A DNA stretch of 64,000 nt, from assembly GCA_018402345.1 (NCBI GenBank), contig JAGYIV010000010.1, positions 372,001-436,000 on the forward strand. Direction: 5' to 3'. Positions 53,552 to 62,612 of the stretch are shown here, in pieces. A program made the position numbers and the translations under genes. The first letter of the stretch is position 1. Each line of letters begins with the position of its first letter. Origin of the DNA: Terrimicrobiaceae bacterium. Its GTDB lineage: Bacteria > Verrucomicrobiota > Verrucomicrobiia > Chthoniobacterales > Terrimicrobiaceae. The notes under the pieces are model-generated. The model did not search any database and was not told where the DNA came from. It saw nothing but the letters and a program-made list of their open reading frames with translations.

Positions 53552-54669
53552 GAAGCGACCAACATCCCCTTCGAGCGGTTATCGCCTGCGGCGGCACTGG
53601 CGGACATTTGTTCCCGGGCCTTGCCGTGGCGGAGGTGCTTCACGCCAAAGGCCACGAGGTGCTGCTCTTCGTCTCGGAAAAGGAAATCGACTCCACCGCC
53701 CTGAACGCACACCCTCAGTTTCGCGCCGAGAAGCTTCCTTCCGTGGGCATGCCCCGAAATCCACTCTCACCTGCATTCATCGGGTTTTTGCGCCGGTGCC
53801 TGGAAAGCCAGCGCCACAGCCTGTGGGTCTTCAAAAAATTCCGCCCCCATGTCGTGCTGGGTATGGGCGGCTTCACATCGACCCCGCCGATCATCGCTGC
53901 GCGACTGCGGGGAATCCCCTCGTTCATCCACGAATCAAACGCCATCCCTGGCCGCGCCAACAAACTCGCGGCGCGTTTCGCTTCGAGGGTGCTTCTGGGA
54001 TTCGAGGACTGCCGTGCCGCATTCCCGGGTGCGGAGTGCATTGTCACCGGCACGCCGGTCCGCAAAAACCTTGGCCAACCCCTCGAGCGCACGGCGGCGC
54101 TCCGCGCTTTCAACCTCGAAGCCGAGCGCCAAACGCTTCTCGTCACAGGAGGGAGCCAGGGTGCAACCGGGATCAACCAACTCCTCTTCAAATCGGTTCC
54201 TCTCATGAATCGGTCGCGCCTCCAAATCATCCACCTCACGGGGAAAAACGACGACCGGTTGGCATCGGCCAATTACCAACGGGAGGAAATCCCGCACTTC
54301 GTTGCGCCATTCCACCATCACATGGAGGAAGCGTATTCGGCAGCGGACCTTGTTGTGTCGCGTTCGGGAGCGTCGAGTCTCAGCGAAGTCTCCCGCTTCG
54401 GACTTCCATCGGTGCTCATCCCGTATCCATTCGCCACCGACGACCACCAGAGCGCGAATGCTGCCATTTTCACAAGAGTCGGAGCAGCGGAGTCGCTCGG
54501 CGAAAGGGAAACCACTCCGGAATCGTTCGCAAAACTCGTCGACTCACTCCTTGAGGATTCATCGCGCCGCCAAACCATGTCGGAAGCGGCTCGACGCCTC
54601 GATCCAGGAACAGCAGCCGAAAACGTGGCGGAGGTCATGGAACGCGCGGCAAGGGAGGGCTTGAAATGA
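53548..54669 (+). CDS. murG: UDP-GlcNAc:lipid I N-acetylglucosaminyltransferase MurG
   Basis: MurG adds GlcNAc to lipid I, giving lipid II at the inner face of the membrane. The 373-residue GT28 enzyme has the G-loops ACGGTGGHLFPGLAVAE and GMGGFTSTPP, then HESNAIPGRANKLAARF. The donor-site block is LVTGGSQGATGIN, then SRSGASSLSEVSRFGLPSVL. ATGA overlaps join it to ftsW and to murCB. Confidence 0.96.
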   Translation: MRSDQHPLRAVIACGGTGGHLFPGLAVAEVLHAKGHEVLLFVSEKEIDSTALNAHPQFRAEKLPSVGMPRNPLSPAFIGFLRRCLESQRHSLWVFKKFRPHVVLGMGGFTSTPPIIAARLRGIPSFIHESNAIPGRANKLAARFASRVLLGFEDCRAAFPGAECIVTGTPVRKNLGQPLERTAALRAFNLEAERQTLLVTGGSQGATGINQLLFKSVPLMNRSRLQIIHLTGKNDDRLASANYQREEIPHFVAPFHHHMEEAYSAADLVVSRSGASSLSEVSRFGLPSVLIPYPFATDDHQSANAAIFTRVGAAESLGERETTPESFAKLVDSLLEDSSRRQTMSEAARRLDPGTAAENVAEVMERAAREGLK

Positions 54670-56954
54670 CCCCCCCCTCCGCGCTCGATTCCCTAGCTGC
54701 TGGGAAGCCCCTCAGCATCCATCTCATCGGAGTCGCCGGATCGGGCATGAGCGGCATCGCCGCCTTGCTTCTCGGCCTTGGCCACCATGTCAGCGGCTCG
54801 GACAAGGTGGACACGATCGAAGTCGAGCGGTTGGTTAAAAAAGGCCTCGTCTTCCACACGCCCCACTCTGCCGCCTGCGTGCGGAATGCCGACATCGTCC
54901 TTTACTCCTCCGCCATCAAGCCGGGGAACCCCGCCTACGACGAGGCCGTTCGTCTGGGACTTCCGATGGCAAGACGGGCCGACGCCCTCGCGGCGATCAT
55001 GGCCTCGAAAAGCGGGATCGTTGTTTGCGGCATGCACGGAAAAACAACCGTATCCGCCCTCGCCGCCCACGTGCTCCGGGCTGGCGGCTTCAAGCCCTCG
55101 CATTATGTCGGAGCGGAGATTCCAATCCTTGGAACAAATGCCCGCTGGGACTCGGAAGGTGCCTGGTTCGTCGCGGAGGGCGATGAAAGTGACGGGTCGC
55201 TGGTCAACTACCATCCCAGGCACGCCATCGTCCTCAATATCGAACCCGAGCACCTGGATTTCTACGAGGACATCGATGCCATCGACGCAGTCTACCGCCA
55301 ACTCGCCTCGCAGACATCGGCAAATGTCTTCTACTGCGCCGACGATCCCGGCGCGACTCGCGTTTGCGCACGCCATCCGGGCGCGATCGGATACGGCCAC
55401 GCCCCGGAAGCGCGCTATAGAATCGAGAGACTGGAGACAAAAAAATTTCGCTCCCGATTCACCGCCTTCAAGGACGGAGTGGAACTCGGCGAGGTCGTCC
55501 TGAACATCCCCGGCGTGCACAATGCAGTGAACGCCATAGCGGTCGTTGCCCTTGCCACCGAAATCGGTCAGCCATTTGAAAAAATCGCAGAGGCGCTCGA
55601 CTCCTTCCGCGGAGCGCGCCGCAGGTTTGAAATCATCCACCAGTCCCGGCACCACACGATAGTGGACGACTACGGCCACCATCCCACCGAGATCGCCGCC
55701 ACGCTCGCCACTGCGCGAACTGGCACACATGACACGGTTGCCGTCATGTTCCAACCCCACCGGTTCACCCGCACGGCGGCGTTGCGCGACCAGTTCGCCA
55801 CGGCATTCCATCTGGCAGACCATGTTTTTGTCAGCGACATCTACCCCGCCGGCGAACATCCCCTCCCCGGCATCTCGGGACAAACAATCGTGGATGCCGC
55901 CACCGCCGCGGGACATCCCTCATGCCACCTCAGCGCGGATGTCGCCTCCATCCACAAGGCCGCAGCGCGCGTTCTGGACTCGAACACGCTTGTGCTCTCC
56001 CTCGGTGCGGGAAATATCCACGAAGCCGGAAAAACACTCGCAGCCGAACTGCAACTCCGCGACAGGCTCCTTGGCTCGATGGGCCCTGGTCGCATCCTGT
56101 TGCACGAACCACTTTCAAAACACACCACCATGCGTGTCGGCGGCCCAGCGCAGTTCTGGGCGGAACCCGAAACCGAGGAGGGCTTCGCCGAACTCGTCCG
56201 CTTTTGCTTTGATGAAAACATCCCGTTCATGGTGATGGGGCGCGGATCGAACCTTCTTGTGCGCGACGGCGGCATCCCAGGTGTCGTTGCTCATCTTTCC
56301 CGCGGAGAATTCTCCCGACTCGAGGTGGGCGGCACCGAAATCACCGCCGGCGTGGGCGTCAAATTCAAACAACTCAGCGCCGCAGCAAGAAACGCGGATA
56401 TCGGGGGGTTCGAGTGGATGGAAGGGATTCCCGGAAACCTTGGCGGCGGTCTGCGCATGAACGCGGGCGCCATGGGCATCCAAACCTTCGACCAGGTCGT
56501 GCGCGTGCGCTTTTGCGACACGGATGGAAACATCTTCGTCAAAACACCCGCCGAACTCGATATCCGCTACCGCGATGTCCCGATGCTTCGCCGCAACTTC
56601 GCCCTCTCGGCCGTGATCGCCGGCACCCCCGCCAACCGCGAGGCAATCGACCAGGGCATCGCGGCATCGATCGCCAAGCGCAAGGAAAGCCAACCGGTCG
56701 CCGCAAGCGCGGGTTGCATTTTCAAAAATCCGGAATCGAGCCCGGCGGGCCGCCTCATCGAGGAACTCGGGTTGAAAAACCGCACCGTCGGTGGGGCAAG
56801 GGTCTCCGACATCCACGGCAACTTCATCGTCAACGATGGATCGGCCACCGCGTCGGACGTGCTCACATTGATCTCGCAAATCCAATCCATCGCACTCGAG
56901 AAACGTAACATCACTCTCGAAACCGAAGTCCAAATCGTGGGAGTCGACACATGA
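54666..56954 (+). CDS. murC-murB: Fused UDP-MurNAc:L-alanine ligase / UDP-GlcNAc-enolpyruvate reductase (MurC-MurB)
   Basis: One 762-residue chain carries two consecutive UDP-MurNAc steps. Residues 1-462 are MurC: GVAGSGMSGIAALLLGLGH, ATP loop G122-M-H-G-K-T-T128, EGDESDGSL, VDDYGHHPTEI. Residues about 463-762 are MurB, an FMN enzyme: HTTMRVGGPAQFW, GRGSNLLVRDGG, GIPGNLGGGLRMNAG and SAGCIFKNPESSPAGRLIEE. The proton-donating position is Cys684 where many MurB enzymes have Ser. The order is reversed relative to the pathway (MurB acts before MurC). No frameshift or stop lies between the domains. Confidence 0.95.
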   Translation: MTPPSALDSLAAGKPLSIHLIGVAGSGMSGIAALLLGLGHHVSGSDKVDTIEVERLVKKGLVFHTPHSAACVRNADIVLYSSAIKPGNPAYDEAVRLGLPMARRADALAAIMASKSGIVVCGMHGKTTVSALAAHVLRAGGFKPSHYVGAEIPILGTNARWDSEGAWFVAEGDESDGSLVNYHPRHAIVLNIEPEHLDFYEDIDAIDAVYRQLASQTSANVFYCADDPGATRVCARHPGAIGYGHAPEARYRIERLETKKFRSRFTAFKDGVELGEVVLNIPGVHNAVNAIAVVALATEIGQPFEKIAEALDSFRGARRRFEIIHQSRHHTIVDDYGHHPTEIAATLATARTGTHDTVAVMFQPHRFTRTAALRDQFATAFHLADHVFVSDIYPAGEHPLPGISGQTIVDAATAAGHPSCHLSADVASIHKAAARVLDSNTLVLSLGAGNIHEAGKTLAAELQLRDRLLGSMGPGRILLHEPLSKHTTMRVGGPAQFWAEPETEEGFAELVRFCFDENIPFMVMGRGSNLLVRDGGIPGVVAHLSRGEFSRLEVGGTEITAGVGVKFKQLSAAARNADIGGFEWMEGIPGNLGGGLRMNAGAMGIQTFDQVVRVRFCDTDGNIFVKTPAELDIRYRDVPMLRRNFALSAVIAGTPANREAIDQGIAASIAKRKESQPVAASAGCIFKNPESSPAGRLIEELGLKNRTVGGARVSDIHGNFIVNDGSATASDVLTLISQIQSIALEKRNITLETEVQIVGVDT

Positions 56955-57874
56955 ACCAGAAATACCAAGGAATCCTGAAGGGCAAAAAAGTCGTCCTCCT
57001 CTCGGGGGGGCCGGGAAGCGAGAGGGATGTCTCCCTGCGCTCGGGAGCCGCTGTTGCAAAGGCCCTCGGCACCGTCGGCGCACATGTCACGCCGGTCGAT
57101 GTGCAAGGGCCTGAATTCAGTCTTCCGGCGGACACACAACTCGCGTTCAACCTGATCCACGGCACCTTCGGCGAGGACGGTCAAATCCAGGAGATCCTCG
57201 ACCGCATGGGCATCCCCTATACAGGTGAAAACGCCGCCAAAAGCCGTAAGGCTTTCGACAAAATCCTCACCAAGGAGGCATTCGACCGCGCCGGTGTGCC
57301 GACATCCGCATGGGAAAAAATCACACCGGGGCAAACGCCCTCGCTGGAATTACCCTACGTCGTCAAGGCACCCCGCCAAGGCTCCAGCGTGGGCGTCCAC
57401 ATCCTTCGCGACCCGTCGGGCCTCGCCGCCGCGCTGGAGGATTGCTTCCGCTACGGTGACGAAGTGCTCATCGAAACGTTTTTCAAAGGGCGCGAACTGA
57501 CTGTGGGAATCCTGGGCGACTTTGCCCTTCCGGTTGTGGAGATCATTCCGAAGGACGGGTTCTACGACTACGCGAACAAATACACCAGCGGCGCCTCGCA
57601 GTATTTCGTGCCCGCCCCGCTCGACGAAGTCACTGCCGCGCGCGTCCAGGAAAACGCCCTTGCGGCCGCGCGCGCGCTGGACCTCGAGGTCTACTGCCGT
57701 GTGGACATTCTCCTCGGAGATGATGGTTCCATGAGCGTGCTCGAAATCAACACCATTCCCGGAATGACTGAACTCAGCCTGCTCCCCAAGGCCGCTGCGG
57801 CGACAGGGTTGGGCTTCGGTCCCCTGTGCGAGGAAATTGCGGGCCTCTCGCTCGCCAAAGGAGGCAAGGCATGA
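56951..57874 (+). CDS. ddl: D-alanine:D-alanine ligase
   Basis: Ddl makes the D-Ala-D-Ala that MurF attaches. The 307-residue ATP-grasp enzyme has LLSGGPGSERDVSLRSG, HGTFGEDGQIQEIL, YVVKAPRQGSSVGVHI and the metal site in VLEINTIPGMTELSLLPKAA. Length matches DdlB, the dcw paralogue. It overlaps murCB and ftsQ by 4 bases each. Confidence 0.96.
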   Translation: MNQKYQGILKGKKVVLLSGGPGSERDVSLRSGAAVAKALGTVGAHVTPVDVQGPEFSLPADTQLAFNLIHGTFGEDGQIQEILDRMGIPYTGENAAKSRKAFDKILTKEAFDRAGVPTSAWEKITPGQTPSLELPYVVKAPRQGSSVGVHILRDPSGLAAALEDCFRYGDEVLIETFFKGRELTVGILGDFALPVVEIIPKDGFYDYANKYTSGASQYFVPAPLDEVTAARVQENALAAARALDLEVYCRVDILLGDDGSMSVLEINTIPGMTELSLLPKAAAATGLGFGPLCEEIAGLSLAKGGKA

Positions 57875-58788
57875 TCCACAACTCCCCTCGCAAGCGCTCG
57901 ATCTTGAACGTCAAAGTGCGCGCGGCCACCGCCCGCAAAAAACGCCAGCGACTCCTCACTATCGCCTCCGCCTGGACGATCGGCATCGCCCTATTCGCCG
58001 CAGCTGCATGGTTTGGCGTATCGAAGACACTCGACAGGTTTTTCTACTCGAATCCCTCTTACAACCTATCGGAACTCACCCTCGAACTCGACGGCATCAT
58101 GACCGGCGAGGACCTGGTCGCAATCACCGGCATCAAGCCCGGCGATAATGTCTTCAATATCGACCTCGCCGAGGCGGGGGCGAAACTCCGCGCTATTCCT
58201 ATGGTGCAGGATGCCTGCCTTGAGCGTTTCCTTCCGGACCGTATCAAAATCACCCTTGTCTCGCGCCGCCCCGTGGCTTGGGCTGCGCGCCGCGACTCCG
58301 TCGTCGCACCCTACGATCCCTCCGCCATGCTGCTCGCCGACGACTCGGGATTTTTAATGAAGCCCATGCTCATTCGACAGGAACACCACCAGCTTCCTGT
58401 CATCCACGGACTCGACGAATCCCAACTCCGTTCCGGCCACCCCGTTGAGAACACCGACTTCAGCGCGGCTCTCATGCTCCTGCGCCAGCTGCGCCTCGAA
58501 ACAAGGCCACTTGTTTCCATCCGGTCGATCGACATCTCCAAGGGCTATTGCCTCGATGCATTAACGGCGGACGGCTGCCTCGTGAAGTTCTCGCCGGTTG
58601 ATTTCCCTCCCCAACTGGAGAAACTCGAACGCCTACTTGAACATTGCCGCGACACGGGTCGCAGCATCGAATCCGTGAATCTCATGGTCACGCGAAACAC
58701 CCCGGTGGTGTTTGCGATGGCTTCCCTGCCGCCCGCGATTCAACCCGCGAAACAAGCGCCCAAACCCAAGACCAAATCACGAAACTGA
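57871..58788 (+). CDS. ftsQ: Cell division protein FtsQ
   Basis: FtsQ is a bitopic divisome protein. The 305 residues comprise a basic cytoplasmic N-terminus and a TM at about 29-50 (AWTIGIALFAAAAWFGV). A POTRA domain (LSELTLELDGIMTGEDLVAI, GDNVFNIDLAEA) follows, then a beta domain opening with RRPVAWAARRDS. Sequence conservation outside POTRA is low, but topology and the ddl-ftsQ-ftsA order settle the name. The stop overlaps the ftsA start (TGATG). Confidence 0.92.
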   Translation: MIHNSPRKRSILNVKVRAATARKKRQRLLTIASAWTIGIALFAAAAWFGVSKTLDRFFYSNPSYNLSELTLELDGIMTGEDLVAITGIKPGDNVFNIDLAEAGAKLRAIPMVQDACLERFLPDRIKITLVSRRPVAWAARRDSVVAPYDPSAMLLADDSGFLMKPMLIRQEHHQLPVIHGLDESQLRSGHPVENTDFSAALMLLRQLRLETRPLVSIRSIDISKGYCLDALTADGCLVKFSPVDFPPQLEKLERLLEHCRDTGRSIESVNLMVTRNTPVVFAMASLPPAIQPAKQAPKPKTKSRN

Positions 58789-60005
58789 TGGCACGCGACA
58801 AACTCCACGTCGGACTTGAAATCGGAACCACCAAAGTGTGCGCGGTGGTGGCGGAATCACGCGCGAACGGCGAACTCCGGCTGCTCGGCGTTGGCGAGAG
58901 TCCCTCACGCGGCGTCAGAAAAGGCGAGATCGTCGATTTCACAAACGCATCGAAGTGCGTCCACGACGCGCTCGCGGACGCCGAGGACCGCAGCGACCGC
59001 GAGATCGACAACGTCTGGCTGGGCGTCACCGGCGCGCACATCGTGGGCTTCAACCACCGGAACTCGGCAAACCTCCCCGCCGAATCCGAGATCACCGACG
59101 CCGAAATCGAGGAGGTCGAATGCAAGGAACAGGATGTCGGCATCCCCAAAGACCACATTCTGCTCCACTCTATCATCCAGCGCTACTTCGTGGACGGACA
59201 GGCGGGGGTCATTGATCCCAGGGGCATGCTCGGAACCCGCTTGGAAGCGGACTTTCATATCATCCACGGCATCGCAAACAGGATTCACAATGCCATCCGC
59301 TGCGTGAAGGAATTCGAGATCGATGTGGTCGATGTCGTGGTGAATTCCGTGGCCTCAGCCCAAGTGATCCTGAGCGATCAACAGAAGCGCGCCGGCGCGC
59401 TCATCGTCGATATCGGCGGCGGAACCACCGACTTCCTTGTCTACCAGGACGGCGCGATCCGCCACAGCGGCGTCATTGCCATCGGGGGCGACCATGTCAC
59501 CAACGACATCTGCATCGGCCTCAAGATACCCATCGCAAGGGCCGAAAAATTGAAAATCGAGGAGGGCTCCGCGACCCTCGAGGGCGTCAAACCGGGGGAA
59601 AGGATCACCTTGAAAAACGACACCGGATTCTCGGGTAGGGATATCGACCGCCGCACGCTCAATTTGATCATCAATGCCCGACTTCACGAGTTGCTTTCGA
59701 TCCTCCGCAAACACGTGCAGGAGGTTGTTCCCGAGCACCTACTCGGAGCGGGCATCCTGCTCACCGGCGGGTGCAGCCTCACGCGCGGCATTCGCGAACT
59801 GGCCGAGTCCGTTTTCCAAGGCACCCCCGTGAACCTCGCCCACGCCCAATCGGTCTCCGGCCCCGCCTCAGCCTTTGAGAACCCCCAGCTTTCGACCTGT
59901 ATCGGGCTCGCGCGCTACGCCCAAGCCGTCCACTCCCAGATGCCCCAGTCCTCGCTGCTCGACAACTTCTTCAAGAAACTCAGCAGCAAGTTGAAAATCG
60001 TATGA
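58788..60005 (+). CDS. ftsA: Cell division protein FtsA
   Basis: FtsA is the actin-like membrane tether for FtsZ. The 405-residue protein has the phosphate-1 motif VGLEIGTTKVCAVVAE, phosphate-2 LIVDIGGGTTDFLVYQDG, the adenosine motif GAGILLTGGCSLTRGI, and a domain 1C region with KGEIVDFTNASKCVHDAL. The C-terminus LLDNFFKKLSSKLKIV is an intact amphipathic membrane helix. It overlaps ftsZ by 4 bases. Confidence 0.96.
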   Translation: MARDKLHVGLEIGTTKVCAVVAESRANGELRLLGVGESPSRGVRKGEIVDFTNASKCVHDALADAEDRSDREIDNVWLGVTGAHIVGFNHRNSANLPAESEITDAEIEEVECKEQDVGIPKDHILLHSIIQRYFVDGQAGVIDPRGMLGTRLEADFHIIHGIANRIHNAIRCVKEFEIDVVDVVVNSVASAQVILSDQQKRAGALIVDIGGGTTDFLVYQDGAIRHSGVIAIGGDHVTNDICIGLKIPIARAEKLKIEEGSATLEGVKPGERITLKNDTGFSGRDIDRRTLNLIINARLHELLSILRKHVQEVVPEHLLGAGILLTGGCSLTRGIRELAESVFQGTPVNLAHAQSVSGPASAFENPQLSTCIGLARYAQAVHSQMPQSSLLDNFFKKLSSKLKIV

Positions 60006-61186
60006 TCTCGTATCCCCGCTGGCTTGAAGACACGGCTGACACCCCGCGACTCCGCTTGATAGGCATCGGCAACGCCGGCGTGCACATAGCCGATCGTATC
60101 GCCGCACAGGCATCCAGTGAACTCGAGACGGTCGCCATAAATTCCGATCAACACTCGCTGAACACTTCGTCCGCAGGGACCCGAGTCGCCATTGGCCCGC
60201 TGACCACCCACGGTTTGGGAGCAGGTGGTGACGCCGAAACGGGCCTTGAAGCGGCAAAGGAATCCCTGAAGGAAATCCTCGGAGCCATCGAAGGAGCGGA
60301 CATCCTGCTGATCTGCGCGGGCCTCGGGGGAGGCACAGGCGGTCCCACCGCCGCGCTTGTCGCAAAACTCGCGAAGGAGCGCGGCGCGCTTCCCGTGGCG
60401 GTCGTCACCTCGCCCTTCCGCTTCGAGGGGCGTCGGCGCTCGGCGCAGGCTTCAGAGGCGCTGGACGAACTAAAAAAACACGCGGATGCCGTTGTCCATT
60501 TTGAAAACGACCGCATGGCGGACTTCAGTGAACCCATGCTGGAGGCGGCCAAGACCTTTGCGGCTTGCGACGAACTTCTTGCCGCGGCGATCATCACCCT
60601 CATCTCGGCCACCAAGGGGGGCGGACCACTTCCCGTTTCCCTGCCTGACCTGATCTCGATCCTCAGGCATTCGGGCGATGGCTGCCTCTTTGGGTCGGGT
60701 TCCGCTGAAGGCGGCGAGAGAGCCGCTGCCGCCCTCGAGGAGGCGCTCAGAAGCCCTCTACTGGACGGTGGACGACTCCTGAAAGAAGGCACAGAGATTC
60801 TCGTCAATATCGGCGGGCCATCGAATATCGCGTTTGTGGAAGCCGCCTCGATCATGCAGAGCGTTTCAAGACATGTCGGCGAAAAGACGAACCTCCACCT
60901 CACACTTGCCACGACCCAGGACGATGCACCGCTCACCGTGGCATTGATCGGGCGCACCGGTGCTGGCGTGGCGCGTCAGGTTCCACAATCCGCTCCCGCT
61001 GTCGAACCACTGTCCGTTGTTCCCGACCAACCCGCGAAACCAAAACCATCAACCCCGAAGGTCCATCAAGAAGACCTGCCTCTGGAACCAGTTTCAAAAG
61101 GTCGCTTCATCAAAAGCGAACCAACCATGTTCGAGGGGGAGGACTTGGACGTCCCGACATTCATTCGCAGGAAGCTTCTCCGGTAG
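60002..61186 (+). CDS. ftsZ: Divergent FtsZ with degenerate GTPase motifs
   Basis: FtsZ forms the cytokinetic ring. The 394-residue protein aligns along the whole family: AINSDQ near 46, THGLGAGGDAETGLEAAKES (T3), VTSPFRFEGRRRS, FENDRM, and a GSGSAEG helix region. Key sites differ. The first glycine loop reads GIGNAGVH (21-28) instead of GxGGGGxN. The tubulin signature reads GGGTGGP (109-115) instead of GGGTGTG. The T7 loop reads PVSLPDL (211-217) where NxDFAD is expected, leaving at most one of the two catalytic acids. The C-terminal FtsA-binding peptide LDVPTFIRRK (382-391) is well kept after a Pro-rich linker. It overlaps ftsA by 4 bases and the converging ligase gene by 26. Confidence 0.92.
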   Translation: MISYPRWLEDTADTPRLRLIGIGNAGVHIADRIAAQASSELETVAINSDQHSLNTSSAGTRVAIGPLTTHGLGAGGDAETGLEAAKESLKEILGAIEGADILLICAGLGGGTGGPTAALVAKLAKERGALPVAVVTSPFRFEGRRRSAQASEALDELKKHADAVVHFENDRMADFSEPMLEAAKTFAACDELLAAAIITLISATKGGGPLPVSLPDLISILRHSGDGCLFGSGSAEGGERAAAALEEALRSPLLDGGRLLKEGTEILVNIGGPSNIAFVEAASIMQSVSRHVGEKTNLHLTLATTQDDAPLTVALIGRTGAGVARQVPQSAPAVEPLSVVPDQPAKPKPSTPKVHQEDLPLEPVSKGRFIKSEPTMFEGEDLDVPTFIRRKLLR

Positions 61187-62612
61187 GATCGACCCGCTTG
61201 ATCTTTCCGCTGGCGGTTTTTGGAATCATTTCCTCGAACCGAAAAGCCACCGGCACCTTGTGGGAAGCCAGCACCCGCGAGCAGTGCGCCACGAGATCCT
61301 CCTCCGCGGGGGGGAGGGCTGGATCGGCGGCTACGATCTCCGCAATCGGCACCATCCCCCAACGGCGGTCCGCAACGCCGGACACCCGGCATTCCTTCAC
61401 GCCGGGATGATTGGAGAGGACGGCCTCGATTTCCTCTGGGAAACATTTCATGCCGCCCACATTGATCACCGACTTCAAGCGCCCGGTCAGGCGCACTGCT
61501 CCACCGGACTCCCTCACTGCAAGATCGCCGGTGCGGAACCATCCCTCCTCAAGCACCTCGCTCCGCAACCGCCATGGGGACAGGTAGGCATCGAACATCC
61601 CTGGCCCCTTGAGCCAAAGTTCTCCTTGCTCACCATCACGCGCCTCGCCGACCAACCTTGCCTGAAAATCGTCTGGAACCCCGCACCACAGCGCATTTGT
61701 CATGGCATCCCGTATGTTCAAGAACGGCAACCCCGCCTCGATGATTCCATAGCCCTGGGTGGCGGGAACCCCGTAGCGCCGGTGGAAAGCCGACGCCACC
61801 TCCTCTCGGAGCGGGGCGGCGGTTGAGACCGCCAACCTCAAGTCCGGCCACGCGCGTCCAGAGGACTCGGCGCCAAGGACGGCGAGATGAAAGGGCGATC
61901 CGTAAAACACTGTCGCCCGGTGGCGCAAGGCCGCGTCGAGCATGTCGTCGCCCATTCGTGAATGGCTCAACACGGTGGTGGCACCGCAGGACAGATAGAG
62001 AAGAATCGAGACCGCGAAGTGGTGGGCCATCGGCAACACCCATAGAACCCGATCGCAATCCGTGATCGAGAGGCGTCTATTGCCTGAGGCGATCCTCTCG
62101 ACCAGCGAGCGGTGCGACAGCACCACCCCTTTTGACTCACCGGTTGTTCCGGAGGAAAAGCGAATCAGCGCCGGGTCGAGCCCCGCAAAAACCTCCTCGG
62201 GAATCACCCCGTCCGCTCCATTCTCCAATGCCATCACCAAGGCGGCACACCCAGCGGCGGACACATTTGACCTAGGGCCGCCACATTCCACAAGCGCCAC
62301 ACAACCGGTGCGGGCCAACAATTCCCGACACTCGGCGGGTTTGGATTCTGGTGGCACCGGAACAAGGCAACCGCCTCCCCGAACAATCGCCATCGCCCAA
62401 AGCACATGCTCGACTCCATTCGGACACTTCAACGCAACTCGCGGAACATGCCCGGAGGGGCAATCGAAACACCCGGCACCCCGCAGCGCATCGGCCATGC
62501 CGCCGACCGCCGAAGCCATCCAGCCGTAGGTTCGGAAGTCCTCGCCGTCGCGGATCGCCACCGCCTCCGGACGCGAGGCTGCTCGAGCGAAAAATGCATC
62601 CAGCACGTTCAT
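61161..62612 (-). CDS. Acyl-AMP ligase (AMP-binding/ANL superfamily)
   Basis: A 483-residue adenylating enzyme. The ANL motifs are SSGTTGESKGVVLSH (P-loop A3), GYGIIEAGLPF (A5), GWFRTGDLA (A7), and the C-terminal lysine in PKTASGKIKRV (A10). It could make an acyl-AMP for transfer to CoA or to a carrier protein; the acid is unknown. The ATG at 62612 is chosen because it overlaps the stop of the upstream acyltransferase gene (ATGA). Its 3' end overlaps ftsZ on the other strand by 26 bases. Confidence 0.88.
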   Translation of the reverse strand: MNVLDAFFARAASRPEAVAIRDGEDFRTYGWMASAVGGMADALRGAGCFDCPSGHVPRVALKCPNGVEHVLWAMAIVRGGGCLVPVPPESKPAECRELLARTGCVALVECGGPRSNVSAAGCAALVMALENGADGVIPEEVFAGLDPALIRFSSGTTGESKGVVLSHRSLVERIASGNRRLSITDCDRVLWVLPMAHHFAVSILLYLSCGATTVLSHSRMGDDMLDAALRHRATVFYGSPFHLAVLGAESSGRAWPDLRLAVSTAAPLREEVASAFHRRYGVPATQGYGIIEAGLPFLNIRDAMTNALWCGVPDDFQARLVGEARDGEQGELWLKGPGMFDAYLSPWRLRSEVLEEGWFRTGDLAVRESGGAVRLTGRLKSVINVGGMKCFPEEIEAVLSNHPGVKECRVSGVADRRWGMVPIAEIVAADPALPPAEEDLVAHCSRVLASHKVPVAFRFEEMIPKTASGKIKRVDPTGEASCE

